Assembly (NCBI GenBank): GCA_009781565.1
Contig: WQXV01000065.1
Coordinates: 1 to 6,618, forward strand
Length of the DNA stretch: 6,618 nt
Source of the DNA: Actinomycetes bacterium
GTDB taxonomy: Bacteria; Actinomycetota; Coriobacteriia; WRKU01
Direction: 5' to 3'
Shown one piece after another: positions 6,109 to 6,618 of the stretch. The position numbers were made by a program, and so were the translations under genes. How positions within the stretch are numbered: the stretch's first letter is position 1; every line of letters starts with the position of its first letter. The notes below the pieces were generated by a model, which was not told the DNA's origin, searched no databases, and saw nothing but the letters and a program-made list of their open reading frames with translations.

Positions 6109-6618
6109 CCTCATCACCTCCCACCGGTCCTTCGCGCTGCGTGCGACGTTTCCTGCGCTCCTTCTTTTCGGGGTCACGTACCAACGAGTCAGTGACGGCA
6201 AGCCACCACTGGATAAATGAGGTGAAGAGCGATCGATGTTCGACGTAGTCGCTTCGAGGCTCTCCGGCAAACCGTGCGACCGAGAGTATGATCCCCAGTA
6301 GCACGAACGACGAGATCATCGCCGAGCCGCCCAAGGTGACGAAGGGTAGAGGCTTTCCGGTCACCGGACCGAGCCCGACCACCGCCAAGAGATTCATGAG
6401 CGCTTGGGTGATCAGCATCGTAGTGGCTCCTGCGGCAAGCACGCGTCCCATACGGTCGCGCGCACCTTGGGTGATCGTGAAACCTGCCCACATCAGCAAT
6501 GCGAAGGCTCCTACGACCATAAGCGTACCTAAAAGGCCCATCTCCTCGCCTATCACCGCCAGGATGAAGTCGTTCTGTGCTTCGGGCAGATAGTAATACT
6601 TTTGCCGGGACAGTCCCA
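6041..6618 (-). CDS. ftsW: FtsW, septal lipid II polymerase (SEDS family), C-terminal part; 5' end outside window
   Basis: FtsW is a multi-pass membrane glycosyltransferase of the SEDS family that polymerises lipid II at the division septum together with a class B penicillin-binding protein. Only the last 191 residues are present, and the frame runs off the right edge. Visible residues 1-26 carry the family signature SRQK.YYLPEAQNDFI followed by IGEE. Residues 82-103 hold the GLGPVTGKPLPF and GGSAMISSF signature of the last extracellular loop and the final membrane helix. Three hydrophobic segments are visible (about 27-49, 60-82 and 92-116), then a charged cytoplasmic tail rich in K/R and then D/E. 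The last 22 residues are encoded inside murG, a 68-base overlap. That overlap is long, so a tail frameshift is possible but cannot be shown here. An apparent GTG at 6556 is internal, not the start. The roughly 190 missing N-terminal residues should lie upstream. Family assignment is secure; RodA is less likely given the murG/murC neighbours. Confidence 0.95.
   Translation of the reverse strand, partial: GLSRQKYYYLPEAQNDFILAVIGEEMGLLGTLMVVGAFALLMWAGFTITQGARDRMGRVLAAGATTMLITQALMNLLAVVGLGPVTGKPLPFVTLGGSAMISSFVLLGIILSVARFAGEPRSDYVEHRSLFTSFIQWWLAVTDSLVRDPEKKERRKRRTQREGPVGGDEDEGDLEWRWDSRSHLPSSRTGS
6117..6121 (-). promoter_or_regulatory. murG ribosome binding site (GGAGG)
   Basis: The minus strand reads GGGAGG here, 8 bases before the ATG at 6108. 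It decides between two nearby ATG codons (6114 and 6108) in favour of the downstream one. It lies within the ftsW coding sequence, so ribosomes finishing ftsW pass over it. Confidence 0.7.

Noticed and set aside
6109..6270. N-terminal extension of MurG (54 extra residues)
   Set aside because: This stretch is the ftsW coding region read in another frame. MurG conservation and a well-spaced GGAGG both point to the ATG at 6108.
1..6618. A new defence, mobile or biosynthetic system
   Set aside because: All substantial coding sequence is explained by known dcw genes. No transposase, integrase, array repeats, RNA gene or unfamiliar protein family is present.

Overview
The window is a piece of a bacterial division and cell wall (dcw) cluster. 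All genes lie on the minus strand, so they read from high to low coordinates: ftsW (3' part, cut by the right edge) - murG - murC - murB - ftsQ - a 283-base gap - ftsZ - possibly the first codons of another gene at the left edge. There is no ftsA between ftsQ and ftsZ. The FtsZ has a short actinobacterial-type N-terminus, an acidic linker and a C-terminal peptide ending LPDFLKTR. These features, together with FtsQ carrying a very long basic cytoplasmic tail, point to an actinobacterium. A member of the Coriobacteriia is my best guess from general resemblance, not from a database comparison.

Layout: 6618-6041 is the C-terminal third or so of the lipid II polymerase FtsW. 6108-4951 is MurG, which makes lipid II. 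4948-3498 is MurC, which adds L-Ala to UDP-MurNAc, and its reading frame is broken by one missing base near 3799. 3501-2545 is MurB, which makes UDP-MurNAc. Its conserved N-terminus has no ATG, GTG or TTG start, but a good GGAGG lies before an ATA. 2621-1437 is FtsQ. 1436-1154 is an AT-rich gap holding the ftsZ leader. 1153-71 is FtsZ. 70-1 is spacer plus a possible gene start.

The genes work as one pathway. MurB and MurC make cytoplasmic precursors, MurG finishes lipid II at the membrane, FtsW polymerises it at the septum, FtsQ scaffolds the divisome, and FtsZ forms the ring that places it. From ftsW to ftsQ the genes overlap or are separated by 2 bases, so they are almost certainly one transcript with translational coupling. 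ftsZ has its own leader and a strong ribosome binding site, which fits separate, higher expression.

I found no mobile element, CRISPR array, tRNA, rRNA or new system. The points worth checking are the murC frameshift and the missing murB start, which sit within 300 bases of each other. Others are the very high density of GATC/CGATCG, the long gene overlaps, and a 42-codon open frame with inverted repeats in the ftsZ leader.
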